Of a DNA stretch of 15,418 nt, positions 1 to 7,035 are shown piece after piece; the first letter of the stretch is position 1, and each line of letters begins with the position of its first letter. The position numbers and the translations under genes were made by a program. The notes below the pieces were generated by a model. The model made no database searches. It worked only from the letters and a program-made list of their open reading frames with translations, and was not told the origin of the DNA. This DNA comes from Thiopontia sp964344785 (GTDB lineage Bacteria; Pseudomonadota; Gammaproteobacteria; GCF-002020875): NCBI GenBank assembly GCA_964344785.1, contig CAYFOR010000067.1, forward strand, positions 1 to 15,418. The letters are read 5' to 3'.

Positions 1-62
1 AAATATGTGCGAGTCAGCCGTTGAAATGACCGTTTGGTGAATAAGGCGGGGTTATCAGTTCA

Positions 63-734
63 GTGCCTGCCTTCATTTTGAATACCTCGGTAAAACCCAT
101 GGTGGAACCAATGGTTTACGAGTTTTTTGTTGGGTTCAATGAGGAAATCTGCAAGGCCGTCACTGCAATGCTTGTCATTAAAAGGCTCGGCGATCTGGAT
201 GAACCGATTGATGCGCTGATTTACTCAATGACGGTTGCACTCGGATTTGCCATATTGGAGAACGTGCTGTATGCCATGCATTATGGACCGGGTACACTGA
301 TTATCAGGCATTTCATGTCTGTACCGATTCACATGAGCCTGGCTGCACTCTGGGGTATAGGCGTCATGCACTACTATTTCAATAACCCGGATAACAGAAG
401 CGCATTCCGGATACTCACACCCTATGTTCTTTCGGCATCCCTGACACATACGCTGTACAACTATTTTGCTGAGACAGATGTAATCAATGCCGCCTTCTTT
501 GTCTTTGTACTGGTCAAACTTGCGGATAGTTCCCTGACCAGACTTCTCAGGGAATCTCCTTTTCTGAAGGAGGGGGAGTGCCCATACTGTGGTCGATTCA
601 ACGTGTTTTTCACAAAGAAATGTGCTCAATGTGGTGAAGTCATAGAGTCTGACTTGCTGACAAAATGCTCAGGATGTGACACCAGAATACTGAAGCAATC
701 CAAAGTGTGCCCCGAATGCGGGTTGGAGCATTGA
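63..734 (+). CDS. PrsW-family intramembrane protease homologue with two C-terminal zinc ribbons
   Basis: The 223-residue protein has the conserved PrsW polar motifs inside hydrophobic segments: EExxK (E27, E28, K31), ENxxY (E66, N67, Y70), a histidine pair at H83 and H90, and a late H129 with N133. PrsW-type enzymes are membrane metalloprotease-like proteins; the founding member cleaves an anti-sigma factor. The C-terminus adds two CxxC...CxxC ribbons: C173/C176/C187/C190 and C202/C205/C216/C219. The start is GTG with an AAGGCGGG-like site about 12 bases upstream. An in-frame TAA at 42-44 rules out a longer start, and all three forward frames are closed just upstream. Family members usually have extra membrane helices before EExxK, so this copy is N-terminally short and may be a remnant of a truncated gene. 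The family assignment is fairly sure; substrate and activity are unknown. Confidence 0.72.
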   Translation: MPAFILNTSVKPMVEPMVYEFFVGFNEEICKAVTAMLVIKRLGDLDEPIDALIYSMTVALGFAILENVLYAMHYGPGTLIIRHFMSVPIHMSLAALWGIGVMHYYFNNPDNRSAFRILTPYVLSASLTHTLYNYFAETDVINAAFFVFVLVKLADSSLTRLLRESPFLKEGECPYCGRFNVFFTKKCAQCGEVIESDLLTKCSGCDTRILKQSKVCPECGLEH

Positions 735-759
735 TCTGTATCGTCTCGCAGGCGCTTGC

Positions 760-772
760 ACCTATCATAGGT
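760..772. promoter_or_regulatory. Perfect 6+1+6 palindrome, possible operator
   Basis: ACCTAT-C-ATAGGT lies just after the PrsW-like gene and about 80 bases before the proposed ndk promoter. No regulator can be assigned. It could equally be a small RNA hairpin in the 3' tail of the upstream transcript. Confidence 0.25.
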
Positions 773-824
773 ACATACCAGTACATTCAGAGTTCGAATA
801 CGGAGCGGATGCAGAAATCGCTGA

Positions 825-838
825 AAAAATGCATTTTT
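825..838. promoter_or_regulatory. 14-base AT-rich palindrome upstream of the ndk promoter
   Basis: AAAAATGCATTTTT is a perfect palindrome ending 12 bases before the proposed -35 element at 851-856. Its position would suit an activator or nucleoid-protein site. As RNA it would form a weak A/U hairpin that might end the upstream transcript. Function is inferred from position only. Confidence 0.25.
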
Positions 839-850
839 GGAGATGCCTTT

Positions 851-880
851 CAGACAAAACGGCCCTTAAGATGGTAGAAT
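851..880 (+). promoter_or_regulatory. Likely sigma-70 promoter for ndk, with GC-rich discriminator
   Basis: The -35 candidate is CAGACA (851-856, 4 of 6 to consensus), followed by an 18-base spacer and a -10 of TAGAAT (875-880). Directly after the -10 comes CCGCCCGC. In gammaproteobacteria a GC-rich discriminator is typical of promoters down-regulated by ppGpp with DksA, such as those of stable RNA genes. The predicted transcript start is near 887. Confidence 0.5.
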
Positions 881-901
881 CCGCCCGCAAATTTTGATTC
901 G

Positions 902-933
902 AGACCCGCGTTGCTGCGGGTCTATTTTTTTAT
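902..933 (+). terminator. Intrinsic-terminator-like hairpin in the ndk leader
   Basis: An 8-bp perfect stem (AGACCCGC 902-909 with GCGGGTCT 916-923, loop GTTGCT) is followed by A and seven T residues. It lies downstream of the proposed ndk promoter and 27 bases before the ATG. It could be an attenuator, the end of a roughly 45-nt RNA, or a terminator for transcripts arriving from upstream. Confidence 0.7.
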
Positions 934-960
934 CCACTATATCGATTTCGGAGAAAAACC

Positions 961-1389
961 ATGGCCATTGAGCGCACCTTTTCCATTATCAAGCCTGATG
1001 CCGTAGCCAAAAATGTGATCGGAAAGATCTACTCCCGTTTTGAGTCCAAAGGCCTCCGCATTGTTGCATCCAGAATGCTCCATCTGTCCAAGGAGCAGGC
1101 AGGCGAGTTCTATGCGGTTCACAAGGAGCGTCCGTTCTACAATGATCTGGTGGAGTTCATGACCTCAGGGCCGGTGATGGTCCAGGTACTTGAAGGGGAG
1201 AATGCAATTGCCATGAATCGTGAGATCATGGGCGCGACCAATCCACAGGAGGCGGCCGAGGGAACCATTCGCGCCGATTTCGCAGAAACAGTGGATGAGA
1301 ATGCAGTACATGGCTCCGATGCACCGGAGACGGCAGCACAGGAGATTGCCTTCTTCTTCCCGGATGGAATCTGTGAACGCACCCGTTGA
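961..1389 (+). CDS. ndk: Nucleoside diphosphate kinase
   Basis: Ndk moves the gamma-phosphate from ATP to other (d)NDPs through a phospho-histidine and so balances cytoplasmic nucleotide pools. The 142 residues match the usual length (E. coli about 143). The N-terminal RTFSIIKPDAV strand with K11 and the active-site segment NAVHGSDAPETA with catalytic H117 are intact. A GGAG site (950-953) sits seven bases before the ATG. It is the first gene of the long co-directional run and its last 26 bases overlap the chosen rlmN start. Its leader contains a promoter and a terminator-like hairpin, so expression may be attenuated or growth-rate controlled. Confidence 0.97.
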   Translation: MAIERTFSIIKPDAVAKNVIGKIYSRFESKGLRIVASRMLHLSKEQAGEFYAVHKERPFYNDLVEFMTSGPVMVQVLEGENAIAMNREIMGATNPQEAAEGTIRADFAETVDENAVHGSDAPETAAQEIAFFFPDGICERTR

Positions 1390-2503
1390 TACGGCTCGTG
1401 ATCAAACTCACTTGAGTTCACCCAGAGAGAACCTGCTGGGGCACAGTCGAGCTCAACTGGAGGCCTTCTTTTCCGAACAGGGGGAGAAGGCCTTTCGCGC
1501 TGCCCAGGTGATGAAATGGGTCCATCAGCAGGGGGTGACCGATTTCCAGCAGATGACCAATCTGAGTAAAGGGTTGCGGGAGAAACTGGAGCAGGTGGCG
1601 GTGGTTGCGCTACCCAAGGTGATCGCAGATCGTCAGTCAGCGGATGGTACCCGGAAATGGCTCTTTCGGCTGGAAGACGGGAACTCGGTCGAAACCGTTT
1701 TCATTCCCGAAGAGGGCCGCGGCACACTCTGTGTCTCGTCACAAGTGGGATGCAGTCTCAACTGTACCTTCTGCAACACCGCCATGCACGGCTACAGTCG
1801 AAACCTGAGTGCTGCCGAAATCGTTGCCCAGCTCTGGCTGGCCGACCGCCTGTTGGGGCGTGAAGGACCGGGCTCTCATCAACGGGTGATCACCAATGTG
1901 GTGATGATGGGCATGGGAGAGCCGTTGCTCAATTTCGACCATGTGGTGAATGCAATGGAGTTGATGATGGAGGATCACGCCTACGGCCTCTCTCGTCGCC
2001 GGATCACCCTGAGTACGGCGGGTGTGGTGCCGATGATCGATCAGCTCCGGGATCGCTGCCAGGTGAGCCTTGCAGTTTCGCTCCATGCAACCAATGATGC
2101 ACTGCGTGATCAACTGGTGCCGATCAACCGGAAATATCCGATCAAGACGCTGATGCAAGCCTGTCGCCGCTATGTGGAAGGCTCTCCACGAGCCCGTATT
2201 ACCATTGAATATATCCTGCTGGGTGGAGTCAATGACCGCGCTGAAGATGCCAGGGCGCTGGTTCGCCTGCTGAAGGGGGTTCCCTCCAAAGTGAACCTCA
2301 TCCCTTATAACCCATTTCCCGGTGGTGGCTATCAACGGCCGGAGCAAAGTGCGATTGACCGGTTTCGTGCTCACCTGATCAAGGCGGGGCTGACTACCGT
2401 GACCCGAAAGACAAGAGGAGAGGATATCGAGGCAGCCTGTGGTCAACTGGCCGGACAGTTTGAGGACAAGACACGTCGAAGTCAGGCACTCCATGTTGAA
2501 TAG
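1364..2503 (+). CDS. rlmN: Dual-specificity 23S rRNA A2503 / tRNA A37 C2-methyltransferase (radical SAM)
   Basis: RlmN methylates C2 of A2503 in 23S rRNA and of A37 in some tRNAs, aiding decoding fidelity. The 379-residue product has the radical-SAM cluster motif CxxxCxxC (C130, C134, C137), the methyl-carrying cysteine near the C-terminus (C359 in the AACGQL segment) and its partner C123 in TLCVSSQVG. The segment NVVMMGMGEPLLN around residues 178-190 is a family signature. The ATG at 1364 gives an N-terminus the length of the E. coli protein and lies inside the end of ndk, so translation is probably coupled; no good Shine-Dalgarno sequence is visible. GTG at 1373 or TTG at 1412 are alternatives. 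The open frame extends upstream to 1220, but that part is out-of-frame ndk. Confidence 0.94.
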   Translation: MESVNAPVDTARDQTHLSSPRENLLGHSRAQLEAFFSEQGEKAFRAAQVMKWVHQQGVTDFQQMTNLSKGLREKLEQVAVVALPKVIADRQSADGTRKWLFRLEDGNSVETVFIPEEGRGTLCVSSQVGCSLNCTFCNTAMHGYSRNLSAAEIVAQLWLADRLLGREGPGSHQRVITNVVMMGMGEPLLNFDHVVNAMELMMEDHAYGLSRRRITLSTAGVVPMIDQLRDRCQVSLAVSLHATNDALRDQLVPINRKYPIKTLMQACRRYVEGSPRARITIEYILLGGVNDRAEDARALVRLLKGVPSKVNLIPYNPFPGGGYQRPEQSAIDRFRAHLIKAGLTTVTRKTRGEDIEAACGQLAGQFEDKTRRSQALHVE

Positions 2504-2990
2504 AGCGGAAATGATTCAGTACTGGGGTGGTGGGGCCATGTTGTTGCTGCTGTTACTGTCAGGATGTGCGTTACAGCCTGAGTCCTCACCGTCGGCACAG
2601 GGCAATGGACAGCAGATTGCTGCACAGCTTCAGTTGGGGGTTGCCTATCTGGAGCAGAAGCGGTTGAATCTGGCGCGTCAGCACCTATTGAGGGTTGTTG
2701 ACAGTGCAGTACCTGCCTCAAACTCATGGAGAGAGGCGCACTATGCGATGGCACTGGTTGAGATGCGTGATGGAACGGAAAAGCAGGCCGAGTACCATTT
2801 TCAGCAGGCGCTCCGGGGAGAGGCGCGATATCCAGAGGTGGAGAACGGATATGGCGTGCTGCTATGTCAGCAGGGACGTGTGGCCGAGGCGATGGACCAT
2901 TTTCAGCGAGCCATCTCAACCCCCCATTATGCTACTCCGGAGATGGCGAAGAAGAACCGGCAAATGTGTGGAGATATTAAGAGTCGATGA
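2493..2990 (+). CDS. pilW: PilW/PilF-like type IV pilus pilotin lipoprotein, C-terminally shortened
   Basis: PilF/PilW are outer-membrane TPR lipoproteins that help the PilQ secretin reach and assemble in the outer membrane. The product begins with a short signal peptide ending in a lipobox (LLSG-C25). Tetratricopeptide repeats follow from about residue 40: ...LGVAYLEQKRLNLARQHL, then HYAMALVEMRDGTEKQAEYHF, then NGYGVLLCQQGRVAEAMDHF. The position between rlmN and rodZ is where pilF sits in pseudomonads. The usual length is about 250 residues with six repeats; this one stops at 165, just as a fourth repeat begins (TPEMAKKNRQMCG). The stop overlaps the rodZ ATG (ATGA). The start is uncertain: ATG 2493 gives a charged n-region, ATG 2511 a shorter one. 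It may be non-functional or a reduced version. Confidence 0.78.
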   Translation: MLNRAEMIQYWGGGAMLLLLLLSGCALQPESSPSAQGNGQQIAAQLQLGVAYLEQKRLNLARQHLLRVVDSAVPASNSWREAHYAMALVEMRDGTEKQAEYHFQQALRGEARYPEVENGYGVLLCQQGRVAEAMDHFQRAISTPHYATPEMAKKNRQMCGDIKSR

Positions 2991-3961
2991 GTGAGACAAC
3001 GCAACCGATGGAAGAGCAGGAAAAACAGGGATATTCGAGTCTGTCACTCGGAGAACAGTTGCGCCTCAAACGCAAAGAGAGAGGGATGAGGATTGATGAT
3101 GTCGCACACCATCTGAAGCTCGACCCGGCGCTGCTGCTGGCCTTTGAAGAGGACCGTGAGCCGCCAAACAGTCTGCCCGATGTCTACTGCAAGGGGTTTC
3201 TTCGAAACTATGCCCGCTATCTGGGGATAGAGATTCGTCCCGGAATGATCAAGGCCTGTAAATCCTCGGATTTGACGATTGATCAGGGGGAAAAGAGAAC
3301 CGGGTATCGGCATAATCCACTCTGGGCCGTGATAGCGGTTGCCGCTCTGGTGGTGGTTGCCTGGCTGGTTCAACGAGATGATATTGTGCCCGATCAGATA
3401 GTTGACGGTACCTCACCGGCCTCGAAAGTGGAGTCGAAGACAGTACCTGATCAAGCCAATCCCACTGAGCCGGCTGCATCTGTTGATGCCGGCACCTCCG
3501 GGGACAAGGCAGTGGACAGTATTGTGGCCGAGAGTGAGGCAGAAGCGCTGACGGAGACCGATGAATCTGGAGCAGTTGTCGAACCCGAGGCGAATGGCGA
3601 AGAGAGTAGTGACTCTACAGATAGTGGAGAGATGCAGGAAAGTACTGCAGGTGGTGAGCCATCCGGTGACTTATCGCAACCGGTAGCCCAACCGGAGGTG
3701 GTAGAGCCGACCCGTGGCGTGGTGACCATTCGTTACATCAACAGTTCATGGACCGAGGTCACGGATGGCCTCGGGCGTGTGCTGGTCAAGCGGAGCCTGG
3801 ATGCCGGTGCAATCGAGGACTTCGAAGGTCCGCTGCCACTCAAGGTCAATCTGGGAAATGCGATTGGTGTCCGTCTCAAGTTCAACGGAGAGCCGTTCGA
3901 TCATCTCAACTATATTGATGACAACAATATCGCCCGCTTCACCCTTGGAGGGCGTGAGTGA
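2987..3961 (+). CDS. rodZ: RodZ cell-shape protein, membrane-anchored cytoskeletal adaptor
   Basis: RodZ links MreB filaments to the cell-wall elongation machinery. The 324-residue protein shows the family layout. A cytoplasmic Xre-like helix-turn-helix domain covers residues ~20-90 (LGEQLRLKRKERGM...VYCKGFLRNYARYLG). A single membrane helix lies at ~111-129. A low-complexity acidic Ser/Thr/Pro/Glu periplasmic linker runs ~131-243, and a C-terminal beta domain of the DUF4115 type covers ~245-324 (GVVTIRYINSSWTEVTD...). It starts inside the pilW stop (ATGA overlap) and ends inside the ispG start (GTGA overlap), so all three are probably translated together. Confidence 0.93.
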   Translation: MSETTQPMEEQEKQGYSSLSLGEQLRLKRKERGMRIDDVAHHLKLDPALLLAFEEDREPPNSLPDVYCKGFLRNYARYLGIEIRPGMIKACKSSDLTIDQGEKRTGYRHNPLWAVIAVAALVVVAWLVQRDDIVPDQIVDGTSPASKVESKTVPDQANPTEPAASVDAGTSGDKAVDSIVAESEAEALTETDESGAVVEPEANGEESSDSTDSGEMQESTAGGEPSGDLSQPVAQPEVVEPTRGVVTIRYINSSWTEVTDGLGRVLVKRSLDAGAIEDFEGPLPLKVNLGNAIGVRLKFNGEPFDHLNYIDDNNIARFTLGGRE

Positions 3962-5037
3962 TCTACAGCCACTCCATTCAGCGCAGGCCCTCGTGTCAGA
4001 TACAGGTTGGCGGGGTTGCAATCGGTGGGGGTGCGCCGATTTCGGTGCAGAGCATGACCAATACCGATACGATGGATGTGGCGGCCACCGTTTCACAGAT
4101 ACGCGCGTTGCAGCAGGTGGGTGCCGATATCGTACGGGTCTCTGTGCCCGATATGGAGGCGGCAGAGGCATTTGGAGAGATCCGAAAACAGACCGAATTG
4201 CCACTGGTGGCCGACATCCACTTTGACTATCGTATCGCCTTGCGGGTGGCCGAGCTTGGAGTGGACTGCCTGCGGATCAATCCCGGCAACATCGGGCGTG
4301 AAGATCGGGTGCGGGAGGTGGTGGCCTCTGCACGTGACCACAATATTCCGATCCGTATCGGGGTCAATGCCGGTTCACTGGAGAAGGATCTTCAGAAGAA
4401 GTATGGAGAGCCAACCCCCGAGGCGATGGTGGAGTCCGCGATGCGCCATATCGACTATCTCGATCGGCTCGATTTCCAACAGTTCAAGGTGAGCCTGAAG
4501 GCATCGGATGTCTTCATGACCGTCAACGCCTATCGGCTGCTGGCGGACCAGATCGAGCAGCCGCTCCACCTGGGAATTACCGAGGCGGGTGGCTTGCGTA
4601 GCGGGGCGGTGAAGTCTTCGGTCGGGCTGGGTATGCTGCTGGCAGAGGGGATTGGTGATACCATCCGGGTCTCACTTGCCGCAGACCCGGTCGAGGAGAT
4701 CAAGGTCGGTTTCGATATTCTCAAGAGCCTTCACCTGCGCAGTAAGGGGGTCAACCTGATCGCCTGTCCCTCCTGTTCCCGTCAGAACTTCGATGTGGTG
4801 GCTACGGTCAACGCACTGGAAGAGCGGCTGGAGGATATTGTCGAACCCATCGACGTGGCCGTCATCGGCTGTGTGGTGAATGGGCCGGGTGAGGCCAGAG
4901 AGGTCACGGTGGGGGTTACCGGTGGAACTCCGAATCTGGTCTATCTGAATGGTAAACCAGACTATAAGGTAGACAATGAACAGTTGGTGGATGAGCTTGA
5001 GCGTCAGATACGGGCGCAGATCAGCCAACGCCGTTGA
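3958..5037 (+). CDS. ispG: 4-hydroxy-3-methylbut-2-enyl diphosphate synthase (flavodoxin type)
   Basis: IspG carries out the penultimate step of the MEP isoprenoid pathway, reductively opening MEcPP to HMBPP with a [4Fe-4S] cluster. The 359-residue protein has the TIM-barrel N-terminus (PISVQSMTNTDT, DIHFDYRIAL, RINPGNIG) and the cluster ligands C270, C273 and C305, with E312 in CVVNGPGE; by my alignment from memory these coincide with E. coli positions. The start is GTG at 3958, overlapping the rodZ stop by four bases, with GGAGGG (3947-3952) five bases upstream. Isoprenoids made here feed undecaprenyl carriers used by the RodZ-dependent wall machinery, which fits the neighbourhood. Confidence 0.96.
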   Translation: MIYSHSIQRRPSCQIQVGGVAIGGGAPISVQSMTNTDTMDVAATVSQIRALQQVGADIVRVSVPDMEAAEAFGEIRKQTELPLVADIHFDYRIALRVAELGVDCLRINPGNIGREDRVREVVASARDHNIPIRIGVNAGSLEKDLQKKYGEPTPEAMVESAMRHIDYLDRLDFQQFKVSLKASDVFMTVNAYRLLADQIEQPLHLGITEAGGLRSGAVKSSVGLGMLLAEGIGDTIRVSLAADPVEEIKVGFDILKSLHLRSKGVNLIACPSCSRQNFDVVATVNALEERLEDIVEPIDVAVIGCVVNGPGEAREVTVGVTGGTPNLVYLNGKPDYKVDNEQLVDELERQIRAQISQRR

Positions 5038-5078
5038 TTATCGTATGATGCAGACCGTTTGCATGGTTAGGAAGAGTA

Positions 5079-6347
5079 ATGAGTAACAAGATTCAGTCGA
5101 TTCGAGGGATGAATGATCTGTTGCCGGAGGCATCTCCGTTGTGGCAACAGGTGGAGTCGATATTGCGTGATACCCTCAATGGTTATGGGTATCAGGAGGT
5201 GAGAATGCCGGTTGTGGAGAAGACCGCGCTATTCAAGCGCTCGATCGGTGAGGTGACCGATATCGTTGAAAAGGAGATGTACAGCTTTGAGGATCGCAAC
5301 GGTGACAGCCTGACACTGCGCCCGGAAGGGACGGCAGGTTGTGTGCGTGCAGTGATTGAGCATGGCATGCTGCGTGGTCAGGCACAGCGCCTCTGGTATC
5401 ACGGGCCGATGTTTCGCCATGAGCGACCACAGCGTGGTCGATATCGCCAGTTCCACCAATTTGGGGTGGAGGTGTTTGGTCTTGCAGGTCCGGATGCCGA
5501 TGCCGAGCTGATTGCATTGACGGCACGGATCTGGAAACAGTTGGGGATTCGTGATGTTACTCTTCAACTCAATACTCTGGGTTCCGCCGACTCCAGAGCG
5601 GCCTATCGGGCGCGGCTGGTGGACTATTTCAAGGCGCACCATTCTCGCCTGGATGAGGATAGTCAGCGTCGTCTCGAAAGCAATCCGCTACGTATTCTGG
5701 ACAGCAAGAATCCGGATATGGCGGAGCTGATTGCGGATGCACCGCTATTGGCGGACTCACTGGATGAGGCGGATCGAGACCACTTCGAAGATTTGAAGCG
5801 GATGCTTGACAAGATTGGCGTGCCCTATGAAATCAACCCGCGACTGGTACGAGGGCTCGACTACTACGGGCGTACCGTCTTCGAGTGGGTCACTTCACTG
5901 CTGGGCGCCCAGGGAACCATCTGTGCGGGAGGACGTTATGACGGCCTTGTTGAGCTGGTCGGTGGTCCAGCGACCCCCGCCGTTGGTTTTGCAATCGGTC
6001 TGGAGCGGTTGATTGAACTGATTCGAGAGCGTGACTCTCTGAAGCTGGAGCAGCGGGTGGATGGATATCTGGTGCTGGCAGGGGAGCAAGCCATGCAGGC
6101 CGGTTTGGGGGTGGCGGAGCAGATACGTGAGGCGGTACCGGGCGTGCGTCTGGTAACCAATCTGGGGGGCGGTGGATTCAAGGCGCAATTCAAACGGGCG
6201 GATCGTTCCGGTGCCCGTTTTGCGCTGGTGGTGGGAGAGGATGAGTTGGAGCAGGGAACCATTACGGTCAAGGATCTGCTTGGCAAGCAGGAGCAGCAGA
6301 CACTCCCGCTGGAAGGTGTGATACGGCTGTTATCCGGTTATAGCTAG
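5079..6347 (+). CDS. hisS: Histidyl-tRNA synthetase
   Basis: This class II synthetase charges tRNA-His in the cytoplasm. The 422 residues are close to the E. coli 424. Visible motifs are IRGMNDLLP at the N-terminus, motif 2 at ~107-133 (YHGPMFRHERPQRGRYRQF), the HisRS-specific histidine A loop LVRGLDYYGRTVFEW (~257-270) and B loop AGGRYDGL (283-290), and motif 3 PAVGFAIGLERL (~300-311). A C-terminal anticodon-binding domain follows. An AGGAAGAG site lies just before the ATG. It is 41 bases after ispG and 58 bases before yfgM, the normal order. Confidence 0.97.
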   Translation: MSNKIQSIRGMNDLLPEASPLWQQVESILRDTLNGYGYQEVRMPVVEKTALFKRSIGEVTDIVEKEMYSFEDRNGDSLTLRPEGTAGCVRAVIEHGMLRGQAQRLWYHGPMFRHERPQRGRYRQFHQFGVEVFGLAGPDADAELIALTARIWKQLGIRDVTLQLNTLGSADSRAAYRARLVDYFKAHHSRLDEDSQRRLESNPLRILDSKNPDMAELIADAPLLADSLDEADRDHFEDLKRMLDKIGVPYEINPRLVRGLDYYGRTVFEWVTSLLGAQGTICAGGRYDGLVELVGGPATPAVGFAIGLERLIELIRERDSLKLEQRVDGYLVLAGEQAMQAGLGVAEQIREAVPGVRLVTNLGGGGFKAQFKRADRSGARFALVVGEDELEQGTITVKDLLGKQEQQTLPLEGVIRLLSGYS

Positions 6348-6349
6348 GT

Positions 6350-6355
6350 TATAAT
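6350..6355 (+). promoter_or_regulatory. Consensus -10 hexamer between hisS and yfgM
   Basis: A perfect TATAAT begins three bases after the hisS stop, about 50 bases before yfgM. The matching -35 region is poor (CTGTTA at 6327-6332 with a 17-base spacer), so an internal promoter for yfgM-bamB-der is possible but weakly supported. Confidence 0.3.
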
Positions 6356-6405
6356 TGGCAGGTTGTTGAAATTACAGAGATCTATATATTCGAGGGTGGT
6401 GTTTT

Positions 6406-7035
6406 ATGGAATTCAATACGACAGATCAGGATGAGATTGAGCAGATTAAGAAGTGGTGGAAGGAGAATGGTTCCTCACTGCTGACAGGGATTGTGGTCGG
6501 GCTGGGGCTGCTGTTTGGCTGGCAGGGATGGAACCAGTACAAGGATGGTCAGGGGGTCGGTGCATCCCAGTACTTCGAGCAGATGCAGAACGCGCTGGTT
6601 CAACAAGACAAGAAAAAGGCGGGTGAAATCGGAGAACAGCTTCTGCAGCAATATGACGGAACGATCTATGCCGCCAATGGTGCGCTTGCGATGGCTGCGA
6701 TCAAGATGGAGCAGGGAGACAGTGCAGGTGCACGTTTCCATTTTCAGTGGGTGCTGGAGAACAGCAGTTTTGACCATCCACGCCAACTCGCACGTCTGGG
6801 AATGGCTCGAAGCTATCTCAGCCAGGGAGAGGTGGAGCAGGCACTGAAGCAACTGGAGATTGAACAGAAGGGGCTTTTCGGCTCTCACTTCAGTGAAGTC
6901 AGAGGGGATGCACTTCGCAAACAGGGGAACCACAGTGAGGCCCAGGTCGCCTATGTGGAGGCGCTGCAGTTGGCCGATGCGGTGGACCCCAGACGTGACC
7001 TGCTGGAGATGAAGCTGACCGAGGTCACCCCGTAA
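6406..7035 (+). CDS. yfgM: YfgM family membrane-anchored TPR protein
   Basis: YfgM is an inner-membrane protein with a periplasmic TPR domain; in E. coli it associates with PpiD and the SecYEG translocon and helps envelope protein folding. The 209-residue product has a short cytoplasmic N-terminus rich in charge (DQDEIEQIKKWWKENG), one membrane helix at ~22-42 (LLTGIVVGLGLLFGW), then helical TPR-like repeats to the end. Length and order (hisS-yfgM-bamB-der) match E. coli. GAGGGTGG (6392-6399) is a good ribosome site. Its TAA stop shares one base with the bamB ATG (TAATG), so the two are coupled. Confidence 0.92.
   Translation: MEFNTTDQDEIEQIKKWWKENGSSLLTGIVVGLGLLFGWQGWNQYKDGQGVGASQYFEQMQNALVQQDKKKAGEIGEQLLQQYDGTIYAANGALAMAAIKMEQGDSAGARFHFQWVLENSSFDHPRQLARLGMARSYLSQGEVEQALKQLEIEQKGLFGSHFSEVRGDALRKQGNHSEAQVAYVEALQLADAVDPRRDLLEMKLTEVTP

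Noticed and set aside
1..62. Upstream coding sequence belonging to the PrsW-like gene
   Set aside because: All three forward frames hit a stop before 63, so no continuous longer protein can be read here.
1220..1363. Longer rlmN start at 1220
   Set aside because: The extra 48 residues are an out-of-frame reading of ndk, rich in Arg, and do not match RlmN N-termini.
1739..2494. 251-codon minus-strand open frame opposite rlmN
   Set aside because: RlmN is unmistakable on the plus strand; the antisense product is rich in His and Gln and has no recognisable motifs.
6366..6390. TTGAAA/TATATT promoter before yfgM
   Set aside because: The spacer is only 13 bases, too short for sigma-70.
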